A stretch of DNA of 47,663 nt from Microbispora rosea subsp. aerata (GCF_014647835.1 NZ_BMPY01000042.1:1-47663); one strand, 5' to 3'. Positions 39,034 to 47,663 are shown, counted from the first letter of the stretch. Numbers and translations are program-made. Notes: generated by a model not told the origin, from the letters alone.

Positions 39034-40195
39034 GCTCGACGCCGATCACTCGCGCTAGGGCATCATGAATGGCTGCCAGCCCTGCAGGGAGTGGCTGAGG
39101 AGCGGGCAACCCCGAAATCCGGCCCTGCTCATGGCCGTCGCCGAGCCACGCTGGGTAACTGGCCGTGTGGAACGCGGGTGCGGTGCCGTAGAGCTCGTCC
39201 TGCTCCCGGTAGTACCGAGCGAGAGCGGATACGGAACGCCCCAGATAGCCGACGGTTTCGCCGTCGTAGCGTTCGGCCAGGACAGGACGCTCGAAAGCGC
39301 CTACGAGGCTCACCGGTTGGTCAGTCCGTACGGAGAGCAGGATGAAGTCCGGCCGGGTGTTGTTGGCGAACGTGGTGCGCTTGCCTGTCGGCATGCTGAG
39401 GAGGAAGGCCTTGGCGAACTCTACGGCGACGTCTATGGCGAACGGTCGATCCGCGTCCAGGTTGTCGATCAGGCTTCGCATGTCGACTGTCGCGTAGCGG
39501 TACATGGTGGCCGCGTTGAACTCGACGGTGCCGATCATGCCCGCGCCGGTCTCGTCGGCTGCCTCGTCCTGGTCGTCGACGGCTGTGTAGTAGTCGAATT
39601 GCGGCTCGACAGCGTGAGTGGAGATGGCATGCGCCACTTGGCAGGCGGCGTCGACGTTCAAGGTTGGATCGGTCGCGATCATCCGGCCGAACAGCGCGAC
39701 TGCCGGTGGGTGCCCGCTGGTGACGGCGTCCCGAAGCTTCAGATCGTTGAGTGTTTTGGTGAACTCCTTCGTGTTGCCGACCGTCTTCAGGACCCGCTCC
39801 GTGTCCTGTAACAGGACATCGACTATGCGGGAACGCTGGGCTTCGCCGAGGAACAGGAGGAACTCGGTAGCGGCTCGCCCGTTCTTCTTCGGTGTCTTGG
39901 CTCCGAACAGGGCCGTCACCGTGGCTTCGGCGACTTCGGCCGCGCGCTCGCCCAATTGAGGCTGCCGCTCGAGCAGATCGGCAGCGAGCATCTCCGGCAG
40001 CCTCTTGGTGCGTTGGGACGGCTGGAAATTCGCCGTGCGCTCCAACTGTTTCCGTGCCGCACGCTTCCAGGCTTGTGACGAGACTCGCATCCGCCGGGCG
40101 CCGCCGTACAGGGCGGTTTTGGGGCTGCCATTCTCATCGCGGTTGATGTTGGCGGGCGGCACGGGCTGGATCGCATGTACGTCCAGAAACACCAT
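39026..40195 (-). CDS. cas7e: Type I-E Cascade backbone subunit Cas7e (CasC/Cse4)
   Basis: The subunit that forms the crRNA-binding filament of Cascade, 389 residues. It starts MVFLDVHAIQPVPPANINRDENGSPK and has GARRMRVSSQAWKRAAR, both typical of Cas7e. HAVEPQFDYYTAVDD, GMIGTVEFNAATMYRYATVD and PTGKRTTFANNTRPDFILLSVR are further family blocks. The ATG is preceded by AAGGAG that overlaps the end of cse2. Confidence 0.95.
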   Translation of the reverse strand: MVFLDVHAIQPVPPANINRDENGSPKTALYGGARRMRVSSQAWKRAARKQLERTANFQPSQRTKRLPEMLAADLLERQPQLGERAAEVAEATVTALFGAKTPKKNGRAATEFLLFLGEAQRSRIVDVLLQDTERVLKTVGNTKEFTKTLNDLKLRDAVTSGHPPAVALFGRMIATDPTLNVDAACQVAHAISTHAVEPQFDYYTAVDDQDEAADETGAGMIGTVEFNAATMYRYATVDMRSLIDNLDADRPFAIDVAVEFAKAFLLSMPTGKRTTFANNTRPDFILLSVRTDQPVSLVGAFERPVLAERYDGETVGYLGRSVSALARYYREQDELYGTAPAFHTASYPAWLGDGHEQGRISGLPAPQPLPAGLAAIHDALARVIGVEHD

Positions 40196-40201
40196 GGATC
40201 T

Positions 40202-40882
40202 TCACTCCTTGTTCGTAGTCTGCTTGTCCTCTACGGGGAACGGCGTGTAGAAATCACGCCCCCAGCGCAGAGCCGTCGAACCGCGGGAGGGCGCGTAGGC
40301 CCATGCCGCTAGATCCGAGATGAACTGGACATAGTCCAGGGCGATGGACGCCTCTCGCAGCATCGGAACCAGGCCGCGCGCATGACCGACGAGTTCGGCC
40401 ACGGACACCGAACTCATCGCTGCCTCCAACCGCCGCACGATTCCGCGATTGACTGCCTCGAACTGCGGTGTCGCCGGACTGAACTCGCGCCGTTCCAGAT
40501 CGTGCGCCTGATGCCTCGCGAGCAGTCGGCCGGCTTCTCCGAGGGATCTCCTGGAGAGCTCGTGCATGGGGCGATCTTGCGATTGCTGGTGGACGGCGAA
40601 GAGGCCCAGGCCGTAGTGAATCGCGACCTCCCATGCCCGCGCTTCCCGATCGTGTTCACGCTCATCGGGATGACTGAGCACATTCGCGATCTGCATGGCC
40701 AGGACCGGCATGGTGTCGGGTGAGTGGCTCAACCCCCGGCGCCATCTGCTCAAAGTCGCTGGCGCGTCGTCGCGCAGCTCGTTTGCCGGCGGTTGCTTGA
40801 ACAGGGCCTCGAGTTCATGGTGCAGCCGCTTCCTGCGTTCGCCGTTCAAGTCCTTCCGACGTGATGCCTCGGACGCTGTCAC
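40202..40882 (-). CDS. cse2: Type I-E Cascade small subunit Cse2 (CasB/Cas11)
   Basis: The small Cascade subunit that stabilises the R-loop, 226 residues, mostly helical. LSRWRRGLSHSPDTMPVL and WEVAIHYGLGLFAVHQQSQ are typical, and YVQFISDLAAWAYAPSRGSTALRWGRDFY is the conserved C-terminus. It starts GTG, overlapping the Cas3-Cse1 stop (GTGA). It is slightly longer than many homologues. Confidence 0.93.
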   Translation of the reverse strand: MTASEASRRKDLNGERRKRLHHELEALFKQPPANELRDDAPATLSRWRRGLSHSPDTMPVLAMQIANVLSHPDEREHDREARAWEVAIHYGLGLFAVHQQSQDRPMHELSRRSLGEAGRLLARHQAHDLERREFSPATPQFEAVNRGIVRRLEAAMSSVSVAELVGHARGLVPMLREASIALDYVQFISDLAAWAYAPSRGSTALRWGRDFYTPFPVEDKQTTNKE

Positions 40883-43800
40883 TCCTGGCCTCCGTTCTCC
40901 GAACTTGCCTGATCAGGGTCCTGGGGCTTCGGCAGCGAGGCGAACAACGCCTGAGTGAACCGTTTGTGAGCGATCGCGAGGTTGATCGGTTCTGGCCGAC
41001 CCTCCTTCTTCGGCATGCGCATGCGGGTACGAAGTGCGGTCGGGGGCGCATCGTCCACGATCGACTGCGCCAGTCGCCAGGCTTCTGTTCGGACGCGGTC
41101 ATGCCACTCCGCTCGATAGGCATCCGCGGCTTCCTCATCGCGAAGCTTCGCTATCCAGTCGCGGAAAGGCTGGTCAAGCACGAGGTAGAGGCGGTTCTCA
41201 GCGCTGTTTCGCCGAGCGAGCTGGGCTTTCTCATCGCCGCCTGAGCACAGCACGACGTCGGCTGCGAGTTGGCCAAGCGCGTATGCCACCCTGGACGAGT
41301 CCACGACACACTGGACGGCCATCGCATCAAGACCTTCTCTGCCCGTCGGGCGCAGTAGTGCGACCGGCAAGGGGAGAACGTCCGTGTAGGTCTCTTCGAT
41401 CACGGCGCTTTGCGTGCCGTAGACCATGCCGTACGCACGAAGCCGCAACACCTTGTCTTTGGGCAGCCTGACCGACCGCAAGTGCGTCAGCATATGCGGC
41501 GCCATGGAGCGGCGGCCTCCGTCACCCTTCTCGAAGCGCCGTCCCAGGATGCCCCCGAGACCACGCCACAGCTGCTGCCCCGGGCGGTGCCGAGATGGGC
41601 GATAGCGTACGGAACTAGCAGCGTCATCCACCGCATACCAAGCGGTGTGCGGCTCCAGGCTGTCGAGTGTGGTTTCGTCCTTCAGGCGGTCGCCGGCACA
41701 GACGAGGACCTGCCGGACGGTGATCTCACCATCCTTGCGTTCGGGGAAGAGCAGGACGCGCCGGCCGGGCCACGCGTAGAGATCGAGGACGCCGTGTGGC
41801 AGCCGCGCCTGCCAGGCAGCGGTCAGGGGGTCCCGTTCCCACGCAGGCGTGTCGTCCGCCGGAGAGATGTCCTCGTTGAGGACGAGCAGGTTGTACATGA
41901 GCGTTTCCCACAGCGTTGTGCCTGTCGGGATGAGCACGCCCAACGAGCCGAGAAGGCCCGTGCGGTTGCCGGTCGTCTTGCCCTGCTTGGCCTGAGGATC
42001 ATCGCGGGCTCCGGTCTTGATGCCCGCGGTGTCCCAGCAGTGGACGTGAAGCAGCCAGCGGGCGGCCTCGGGCGGGGTGAGTTCGACCGACTGCCGCTCT
42101 GCGGACTGCGAAAAGATCGGAACGTTGTTACCGCTGGCGGCATAGGGGATCAGCAGGCCGGCCGGCTTCCTTTCGCCGCTCAGACTGGTCAGATCGCCCA
42201 CCTGGAAGAACGGATGTTTGGGGTGGAAGAGATCGAAGCGATCTCGCCAGGTGTCCAGGTAGTTGTTGATGGGCTCCACGGGGAAGCGGCCGAGTGAATA
42301 GAGGTACTCCCAGTCACCTTTGATCCTCGGCTGAGACTCGTGCTGCTTTCCATCACGCATGCCGAGCGCGCGATGGAGGACGGCCAGCAAGAATCGGATC
42401 AGCGCGGGGTACTGAGTGGGGACCTCGACGCTGATGTCCCGGATGATGTGCGCGTTGAGCAGCACGTCACGGAGGGAAGCGGTGGCAGGCGCCCCGCTGA
42501 TCGTGACATGGTCGAGCCACGGTTCGTCCACCAGATTGAACGAAGGCTCCGAGGCCGACGAGCTGGCTTCGCTGATGGTCCACCCCATTTCAGTGCTGTA
42601 GGTGAAGCTCCTGGCACCGTGGCGTGCTATCGCGGTGACCTTGCTCAACATGAGTACACGAAGGGACCGACACCATGGCGCGTTCCGCCATCCCGGCGGA
42701 CACTCCAACCGGCTTTCGTCCACCATCCGGGATGGAAGACGAATCGCCTGACCGAGCACTGCCTTCTTCTGCTCCGGTGTGGGCGTACGGTCGAGCGGAA
42801 TCACCACCTGCTCGCCTTCCGACACCGTCACCGCGGTCGTCGCGTCCACTCTTCGGAGCAGGATGACTTCAACACTCGGCTCACCGGAACGCACTCGGAG
42901 GCGGTTGCCGGCGACCTCCTCGTCCGCTTCGTGGGCAGTGCCTCGTTGCAGCTCACTGAGATCGGGCGCGATCGGATCCGGCTCTGCGAGCAGCAACGCG
43001 TTAGCCTCTCGCCGCATCTGCGCGAGGGTGTCCCGCATCCGGGCCGTGGCCGCGGCCATCCGCTCGCTCCAGGCATCCGGAACGACCGGCCGGTCGCCGT
43101 AGACCTCTTCAATCAGAAGCGGTACGTCGTCCGGAATGCCGACGCGCTCCCTGCCGCGAAGTACGGCCAGGGTGCGAAGCAGGAAGTGATGCAGGTAGGG
43201 GCGATCGTCGAAGGTAGGGAAATTCGGAAGACCGTCGACTTCGTGATAGCCCGTGACGATCATTGTCGGATCGGCCAGTCGGTCAGGTCTAGGATTTGGG
43301 CGCTGATGCCGGTGAAGCCTCCCTGCTCTCTGTAACACAAGGTCGATCGGCGCGAGATCTGTAATCAACAAATCGAAGTCCACGTCGAGCGATTGCTCCG
43401 CAACCTGAGTGGCTACGACTATATGTCTGGCCGGTCTTTTCGGGTTCTCGAAGATTGCCCCGGTGGCCTCGTCAGTCGTGGGAGGGCCGAAGGCCGTGGC
43501 CAGCCAGTTGTCGAGGCGCGCGCGATCGGAGCTGGTGAAGCGCGCGTGAAGCAGCGTCACTTCATCGGCGCCTAAGCGCTTTCTCAGTTCCTGATAGGTC
43601 TGCTGCGCCCGCGGGACGGTATTGCGCAGGATGAGAACGCAGCCCCGTTCGGGGATCCACCGCATGATGGACGCTTGGTCGTCCGTGTCCTCCGGGGCGA
43701 GGACAACTCTGACCGCAACGTCACGAGACTCGGTTTTCTTCGCGACGCGAGTGCGTACAGTGGGGATGGCTTGGTCCGCGTTGGCGGCAGGCCTGAAAAA

Positions 43801-45396
43801 CGACGCGCTTGCTTTTCTACTGGCTCGGCCTGGCGCTGCGACCCATGAGATCTGCGGATATCCGGTCGAATCTACGCCGGTCTCGGTATTCCCCGCGTAC
43901 GCTCTGAGCAAGGTGGAGCGCTGTTCCGCCGGCAGAGTCGCGGACAGCAGCACCACGGGCACCCGGTGCACCCCGAGCCAATGCAACACCCGATGCAAGA
44001 TCCGCGACATGTACGCGTCGTAGGCGTGCACCTCATCGATGATCACGACCTTGTTCGCGACAGCGAGATGCCGCAGCATCACGTGTGGAGCACTCACGCC
44101 GGCGAACAGCAACTGGTCGATGGTTCCCACCGATATGGGGGAGAGCAGCGCTTTCTTTCCGCCCCTCATCCACTGGGAGGCGGTAGCGGAAGCGCTATCG
44201 AAGTCGCCTACTCCTCCGAGAGGCAGGTCCTCGAAACGTTCGTGCTGCCTGGCCTTGCCATGCACCAGGCCGACAGTCGGAGGGGGACTCTGCGGCAGGC
44301 GGTTCAACCATACGTCCAGGACCCGATCGAAGATGCGATTGCTCGTGGCCTGAGTGGGCAGCCCGAAGAACAATCCGTTGAATCCGAACCGAGCGGCGAG
44401 AACCTCGGCGATGACCAGCGCGGCTTCTGTCTTGCCCTCGCCCGTGGGCGCTTCGACGATGACGAGACCGGGCTGATCCATGTCGGAGGCGACCTGATGC
44501 GCGACCAGTTGCGTATCTCGTGGCGTCCGGATGCCGAACCGCTGGGAGTACATCTCCCTGGCATCAGAGATGTTCACCGGATGCCAGACGGCTTCCAGCT
44601 GCATGATCCGCTGCGTCTGCTCGGCCCTGCGTGCCGCTTGCGCCGGATAGTCATCGGACCAAGGACCTGCGTGCGGGAACAGCCTTTCATTGGACGCCAG
44701 CCAGTCGCAGAGAATGACGGCGCCGGAACAGACGACCTGGCCACCGATAGGCGGGACGTGGTCGGCCAGCAGGTCCAGAGGGACGCCTGACCGCCGCGTC
44801 ATCTCCCGGAACAGCTCGCGCTGGATCTCTCGCCACTCCGGTCCCCCGATCTCCGAGGTCAGCAGCGGGATCTCCACCGATCCCGGCCGAGGGTAGACCC
44901 CATGATGTCCCCCTACGACGTTCGCCACCCAGGTGCTCGCCCGCGGAGTCCAGCCGGCCTCGGACGTGAAGAGGTACATGAGGTGTGCTGACACCATGCT
45001 GTGTGGCTGCGTCGCGGGGCCGGCCGGTAGAGCGATCACATCGTTGACCCTGGGGCCGTGTCGCCGGCTCTGACCTTGAAAGCTGCCGGCCTTGCCCAGG
45101 TCGTGCAAGGAGGCCAGCCATCGGAACAGGGCCCGGGCTGCCTGAGTGCGTTCTTGCTCTGTCCCGGGGATGCCCTCGGCTAGGCGCTCCTGGAACGCCG
45201 GCGATAGGTAGGAGTCCCAGAGTTCGTCCGCGACTTCCATGGCGTCCACCATGTGCGCCAGCAGGGAATGCCATTTGTCAGTGGGAGTGCTGCGGCCGCT
45301 TCGAACTTCGCCGGTCTTGCCCCATAGGGCCCGGGCGCGCCTGCTCAGAGCCGCGCCGGTGCCCTGTGGGGTGTTCTCGCGACGCAGTGAGGTCAT
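40879..45396 (-). CDS. cas3-cse1: Cas3-Cse1 fusion (HD nuclease-helicase fused to Cas8e)
   Basis: A 1505-residue fusion joining the target-degrading nuclease-helicase to the PAM-reading Cascade subunit. HD domain: H43/H48, H98-D99 in LHDLGKAG, H164-H165 in GGHHGVYP and D231. Helicase: Walker A APTGEGKT (316-323), DEVH (454-457), SAT (485-487) and QRAGRLHRH (689-697). A Ser/Ala/Glu linker (about 941-951, ISEASSSASEP) leads to Cse1, which begins SFNLVDEPWL at about 952 and runs to the end. The frame has no internal stop or obvious damage, so the fusion looks functional. Fused forms are known in some Streptomyces and relatives, where they support direct Cas3 recruitment. Confidence 0.95.
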   Translation of the reverse strand: MTSLRRENTPQGTGAALSRRARALWGKTGEVRSGRSTPTDKWHSLLAHMVDAMEVADELWDSYLSPAFQERLAEGIPGTEQERTQAARALFRWLASLHDLGKAGSFQGQSRRHGPRVNDVIALPAGPATQPHSMVSAHLMYLFTSEAGWTPRASTWVANVVGGHHGVYPRPGSVEIPLLTSEIGGPEWREIQRELFREMTRRSGVPLDLLADHVPPIGGQVVCSGAVILCDWLASNERLFPHAGPWSDDYPAQAARRAEQTQRIMQLEAVWHPVNISDAREMYSQRFGIRTPRDTQLVAHQVASDMDQPGLVIVEAPTGEGKTEAALVIAEVLAARFGFNGLFFGLPTQATSNRIFDRVLDVWLNRLPQSPPPTVGLVHGKARQHERFEDLPLGGVGDFDSASATASQWMRGGKKALLSPISVGTIDQLLFAGVSAPHVMLRHLAVANKVVIIDEVHAYDAYMSRILHRVLHWLGVHRVPVVLLSATLPAEQRSTLLRAYAGNTETGVDSTGYPQISWVAAPGRASRKASASFFRPAANADQAIPTVRTRVAKKTESRDVAVRVVLAPEDTDDQASIMRWIPERGCVLILRNTVPRAQQTYQELRKRLGADEVTLLHARFTSSDRARLDNWLATAFGPPTTDEATGAIFENPKRPARHIVVATQVAEQSLDVDFDLLITDLAPIDLVLQRAGRLHRHQRPNPRPDRLADPTMIVTGYHEVDGLPNFPTFDDRPYLHHFLLRTLAVLRGRERVGIPDDVPLLIEEVYGDRPVVPDAWSERMAAATARMRDTLAQMRREANALLLAEPDPIAPDLSELQRGTAHEADEEVAGNRLRVRSGEPSVEVILLRRVDATTAVTVSEGEQVVIPLDRTPTPEQKKAVLGQAIRLPSRMVDESRLECPPGWRNAPWCRSLRVLMLSKVTAIARHGARSFTYSTEMGWTISEASSSASEPSFNLVDEPWLDHVTISGAPATASLRDVLLNAHIIRDISVEVPTQYPALIRFLLAVLHRALGMRDGKQHESQPRIKGDWEYLYSLGRFPVEPINNYLDTWRDRFDLFHPKHPFFQVGDLTSLSGERKPAGLLIPYAASGNNVPIFSQSAERQSVELTPPEAARWLLHVHCWDTAGIKTGARDDPQAKQGKTTGNRTGLLGSLGVLIPTGTTLWETLMYNLLVLNEDISPADDTPAWERDPLTAAWQARLPHGVLDLYAWPGRRVLLFPERKDGEITVRQVLVCAGDRLKDETTLDSLEPHTAWYAVDDAASSVRYRPSRHRPGQQLWRGLGGILGRRFEKGDGGRRSMAPHMLTHLRSVRLPKDKVLRLRAYGMVYGTQSAVIEETYTDVLPLPVALLRPTGREGLDAMAVQCVVDSSRVAYALGQLAADVVLCSGGDEKAQLARRNSAENRLYLVLDQPFRDWIAKLRDEEAADAYRAEWHDRVRTEAWRLAQSIVDDAPPTALRTRMRMPKKEGRPEPINLAIAHKRFTQALFASLPKPQDPDQASSENGGQE

Positions 45397-45405
45397 GTGC
45401 TGGTT

Positions 45406-45597
45406 CTAGCGCGACGGAATGATCTCCGCCACGGAAGCAGCGAAGAAGAAGCCCGCGATCACGATCGCGAGGAGCAGGGCGCTCGCATGAGCGATGTTGA
45501 GCGAGATCGCGACTGAGAGCTGTAGGCCCCGCAGCTCGATGTGTAACCGAGACTGCCGCTTCTCGAGGCTTCCATCGGGCTTCTCCTGGTCATCCAT
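45406..45597 (-). CDS. Small membrane protein leading the cas operon
   Basis: A 63-residue protein: a charged N-terminus (MDDQEKPDGSLEKRQSRLH), then one long hydrophobic segment (residues about 30-58, NIAHASALLLAIVIAGFFFA) and a short tail. ATG at 45597 has GGAG 7-10 nt upstream. Its stop lies 9 bp before the Cas3-Cse1 start, on the same strand, so it is the first gene of the cas transcript. I know of no such subunit in type I-E systems; it might be a membrane-tethered accessory, a leader peptide or an unrelated neighbour. Confidence 0.6.
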   Translation of the reverse strand: MDDQEKPDGSLEKRQSRLHIELRGLQLSVAISLNIAHASALLLAIVIAGFFFAASVAEIIPSR

Positions 45598-45621
45598 CTC
45601 TGTCTCCGTTCGGATGCTTAG

Positions 45622-45640
45622 CTATCCCACTTTGGGGTAG
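45622..45640. promoter_or_regulatory. Imperfect palindrome upstream of the cas operon
   Basis: CTATCCCA (45622-45629), CTT, TGGGGTAG (45633-45640): 7 of 8 arm positions pair. It lies 25 bp before the first gene of the cas operon, where an operator would sit. No adjacent regulator gene. Confidence 0.4.
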
Positions 45641-45796
45641 TTGGATCTTAGCCCCTCATTGGCTCAGGCATCATTGCTTCTCCCTCATTCACACTGATCG
45701 AGTCTCGATGACTGCCGTACACTCGTGGCGCGCCGGACTAGTGCCTGCCAGTAGCGGGATCGCCCAGAGGGTGAAGGTCTGTGGTCGAATGTCCGT

Positions 45797-46195
45797 TTGA
45801 AGGCCCTGCGCATGCAGGGATGGCGTACGCGGTTCAGTCAGTCACACCAGCTGGGAGGAAAGCCATACACCGAAGGCGATTGCTCGGCGGTGGGCCATTC
45901 CGCCGGGTTGGTACTCGTCACTGGCGATCCGCCAGGTGGCTGGACGAGGGGGAGGGCGCCCGTCTCCCAGATCCGCCGTACGGGCGGTTGTCGGCAGCCG
46001 ATCCACCTGCGCGGCAAGGTCGAACACTGGGACAAGGCCACCGGGACCCTGTGCACCGCTACAGCACCCACCTCGAACCCGACGAGAGAGGTGTCCTCAT
46101 TCGGGCAGGGGCAGGCTGCCCGTCGTGATCTGCTCATCGCGAGCATGTTCCTGCCGTCCGGCCCAAATGGGAAGATCAACGACGCCCTCGGATAG
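45797..46195 (+). CDS. Hypothetical protein, doubtful
   Basis: A 132-residue frame starting TTG at 45797 (or ATG at 45812) and ending TAG, 17 bp before a strong terminator on the same strand. That supports a transcript here. The sequence (MQGWRTRFSQSHQLGGKPYTEGD...) shows no recognised domain and codon use is only moderately GC-biased. Another frame (45781-46128) is also open, and the terminator could serve a non-coding transcript instead. Confidence 0.3.
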   Translation: MKALRMQGWRTRFSQSHQLGGKPYTEGDCSAVGHSAGLVLVTGDPPGGWTRGRAPVSQIRRTGGCRQPIHLRGKVEHWDKATGTLCTATAPTSNPTREVSSFGQGQAARRDLLIASMFLPSGPNGKINDALG

Positions 46196-46212
46196 CCTGC
46201 CTTCTTCACCTT

Positions 46213-46236
46213 GGCCCCGGCCTGGCAGCCGGGGCC
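46213..46236 (+). terminator. Rho-independent terminator
   Basis: GGCCCCGGC (46213-46221), loop CTGGCA, GCCGGGGCC (46228-46236), followed by TTTC: a perfect 9-bp GC stem with a short U-run on the plus strand. Confidence 0.75.
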
Positions 46237-46292
46237 TTTCGCGTGTCATCTCGACAACCTTTCACTGAGGCAGCGTCCCGTACGATGCGCTG

Positions 46293-46793
46293 GTGATCGA
46301 GAAGGTGGGGCGAGAGCGAGTCCGCCGCCGGGCGTGGCCCTGGATGGTCTTGGCGGTGCTCGTCTCGGCGGTGCCGTTCGTGCTGATGGCCAGGACCGAG
46401 AACGGCGTCATCGATTACCTGCCGATCGTTTCTTTCGCCTGGCTTTTCATCGGAGTCGAGGCGCGATACCTGCTCCCGCTCGATTTCCTCGGGGCAGGTG
46501 GCCTGCCGTTGCTCGTCCTGGTCGCCGTCGGCGTGTCCTGGCGATGGTGGCAGGCGGGGATGGCGGGCGCCGCGCTTTTCGGCGTCCTGGCTGCGGTCAA
46601 CCTGGTGGTCTTTGTGGACTCCTGCCCTTGGCCATTCACGCCTGCCGATGTCAGCGTGGGTAGCCAGCCTGATTACTCCACGGTCTCCGGCGGTCCAGAG
46701 ATGTCATCGCTGCTGGCGGCTGTCGCTTGCGCTATCGGTGCCGTGGCCCTGTCCGTAGGCTCCCGGCGACTGCGGGCGAACCGCCGCCGATGA
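46293..46793 (+). CDS. Hypothetical membrane protein
   Basis: A 166-residue protein with a basic N-terminus (GRERVRRRAW) and about four hydrophobic segments: AWPWMVLAVLVSAVPFVLM; IVSFAWLFIGVEARYLL; GGLPLLVLVAVGVSWRW with AALFGVLAAVNLVVFV; and SLLAAVACAIGAVALSVG before a basic C-terminus. It starts GTG. I recognise no family. A loop of about 30 residues with CPWPF precedes the last helix. It is monocistronic. Confidence 0.65.
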   Translation: MIEKVGRERVRRRAWPWMVLAVLVSAVPFVLMARTENGVIDYLPIVSFAWLFIGVEARYLLPLDFLGAGGLPLLVLVAVGVSWRWWQAGMAGAALFGVLAAVNLVVFVDSCPWPFTPADVSVGSQPDYSTVSGGPEMSSLLAAVACAIGAVALSVGSRRLRANRRR

Positions 46794-46935
46794 GGAACGG
46801 GCAGCACCCACGCTTGTGATCTCCTGCCGATGGCCGCATCAAGACCGGCTTGCGAAGTGCGGAAACGGCGTGACGATTGGTTCGCGTGTGGTTCGCGATC
46901 ATTGTGACTCGTGGTGGTCTGGAGGGAATGAAAGG

Positions 46936-46969
46936 GCCTCCGGCCGCCCGGGACCGGGGCGCCGGAGGC
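46936..46969 (-). terminator. Hairpin downstream of the NmrA-like gene
   Basis: GCCTCCGGC (46936-46944) pairs with GCCGGAGGC (46961-46969). Read on the minus strand it lies 14 bp after the NmrA-like stop and is followed by CCTTTC. The rest of 46794-46983 shows no gene. Confidence 0.55.
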
Positions 46970-46983
46970 GACCTTGTCACGAT

Positions 46984-47539
46984 TTACCGGAAGGCTTCGA
47001 CGTTGCGGCGGGCCCACTCGGCGAAGGGGCGGGGCGCGCGGCCGAGTACCCGTTCGACGTCTGGGCTGAGCCGCAGCTCGGCGGCGTTGGGCTCGCCGAG
47101 GACGGCCAGCGTGGTTTCCACGACCGGCTCTGGCATGAACGCGGTCATCCGTGCGTGTGCCTCGGCCCGGGTCAGCTCCACGAACCGCACCGGTTCACCG
47201 AGGGCCGCGCCGATCGCCTCGGCCTGCTGCCGGGGCGTGACGGCCGCCGGTCCGTTCAGTTCGTAGACATGACCCGCGTGTTCGTCCTTGCGCAGGGCCA
47301 CGGCCGCGACCTCCGCGATGTCCGCCGGATCGATCACCGGGATCCCGACGTCACCGAACGGCGCGGCGACGGTCCGCTCGGCACGCACCGACTCCGCCCA
47401 GGCGTAGGCGTTGGACGCGAAACCGCCGGGCCGCAGGATCGTCCAGGCCAGGCCCGATCCACGCACCGCTTCCTCCACTGCCCGCATGACGCCTCCGTGC
47501 GAAGGCGACTCCGGCCTGGTAACCACGCCCTGTGAGGAG
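46984..47539 (-). pseudogene. NmrA-like NAD(P)-binding reductase, 5' end removed by an IS element
   Basis: The C-terminal two-thirds of an atypical short-chain NAD(P)-dependent reductase (NmrA/azoreductase/QOR2-like). It reads SSQGVVTRPESPSHGGVMRAVEEAV, then GLAWTILRPGGFASNAYAW (family core), PVIDPADIAEVAAVALR, HVYELNGPAAVTPRQQAEAIG, and a normal C-terminus. The roughly 110 N-terminal residues with the GxxGxxG nucleotide motif are absent. The reading frame ends abruptly at 47539, where IS sequence begins. The GTG at 47526 could restart a fragment but it would lack the cofactor site. Confidence 0.8.
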
Positions 47540-47663
47540 TGAACCGCGCCGGGTTTTGTGGAGGCCGGGTTAGCTGGCTGGGGTGAGGATAGCCGGGTCG
47601 ATGTGTGTTCGGTAGCGGGTCTCGAATTCGGCTGGTGGGAGGTCGTTGCAGGCGCTGTGGAGG
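47540..47663 (-). mobile_element. End of an IS3-family insertion sequence, with transposase C-terminus
   Basis: The element begins at about 47540 with a TGAACCGCGCCGGG terminus followed by TTTTGTGGAGG, as in actinobacterial IS3 ends. From 47663 to the TAA at 47570-47572 the minus strand encodes LHSACNDLPPAEFETRYRTH and a short tail, which matches the C-terminus of IS3-family OrfB (DDE integrase) transposases. The rest of the element lies outside the window. It sits inside the NmrA-like gene. Confidence 0.8.

Overview
The window is very GC-rich, with frequent GTG starts and tightly overlapping operons. It carries Lsr2, a chitin-type LPMO, spore-photoproduct-lyase-family and HxlR/LLM genes, and a type I-E CRISPR operon with a Cas3-Cse1 fusion. 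This points to a filamentous actinomycete, probably of the Streptosporangiales (the order is inferred from gene style, not from a marker). No rRNA, tRNA or replication origin was seen.

Layout. 1-2.1 kb: ArsR-type metal sensor and His-rich CDF exporter, with a repetitive C-terminal tail and a tandem repeat behind it. 2.6-8.8 kb: orphan histidine kinase, secreted LPMO, Ohr peroxidase, Gfo/Idh/MocA oxidoreductase, a lipoprotein and HAD phosphatases (one a fragment). 8.9-14.9 kb: TetR/methyltransferase pair sharing a palindromic control region, spore-photoproduct-lyase-family protein, Fpg/Nei glycosylase, deaminase, Lsr2 and a small secreted protein behind strong inverted repeats. 15.6-18.3 kb: HxlR regulator divergent from an LLM flavin/FAD oxidoreductase pair.

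18.3-28.1 kb is the most interesting part: two minus-strand operons. One is FAAL, two long acyl-CoA dehydrogenases and a stand-alone ACP, each overlapping the next by 4 bp. The other is TetR, DoxX-like protein, a second ANL ligase, an arylamine-N-acetyltransferase-like protein and a nucleoside-deoxyribosyltransferase-like protein. Both are preceded by almost the same double palindrome (two 12-bp TGAAC..GTTCA boxes one base apart), so one TetR probably controls both. I read this as a compact NRPS/PKS-free pathway in which a fatty acid is activated, tethered, desaturated and conjugated.

28.7-37.1 kb: kinase fragment, DEDDh exonuclease, BtpA/SIS sugar-type operon, P450, aminoglycoside-phosphotransferase-like kinase, a hairpin cluster, and a TetR/hydrolase/MFS group whose MFS gene has two frameshifts.

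37.3-45.6 kb: type I-E interference operon (63-aa membrane protein, Cas3-Cse1 fusion, Cse2, Cas7e, Cas5e, Cas6e) lacking cas1/cas2. It ends in what looks like a relic array of two repeats exactly 61 bp apart. 45.8-47.7 kb: uncertain ORF with a good terminator, a membrane protein, and an NmrA-like gene cut by an IS3-family element running off the window.
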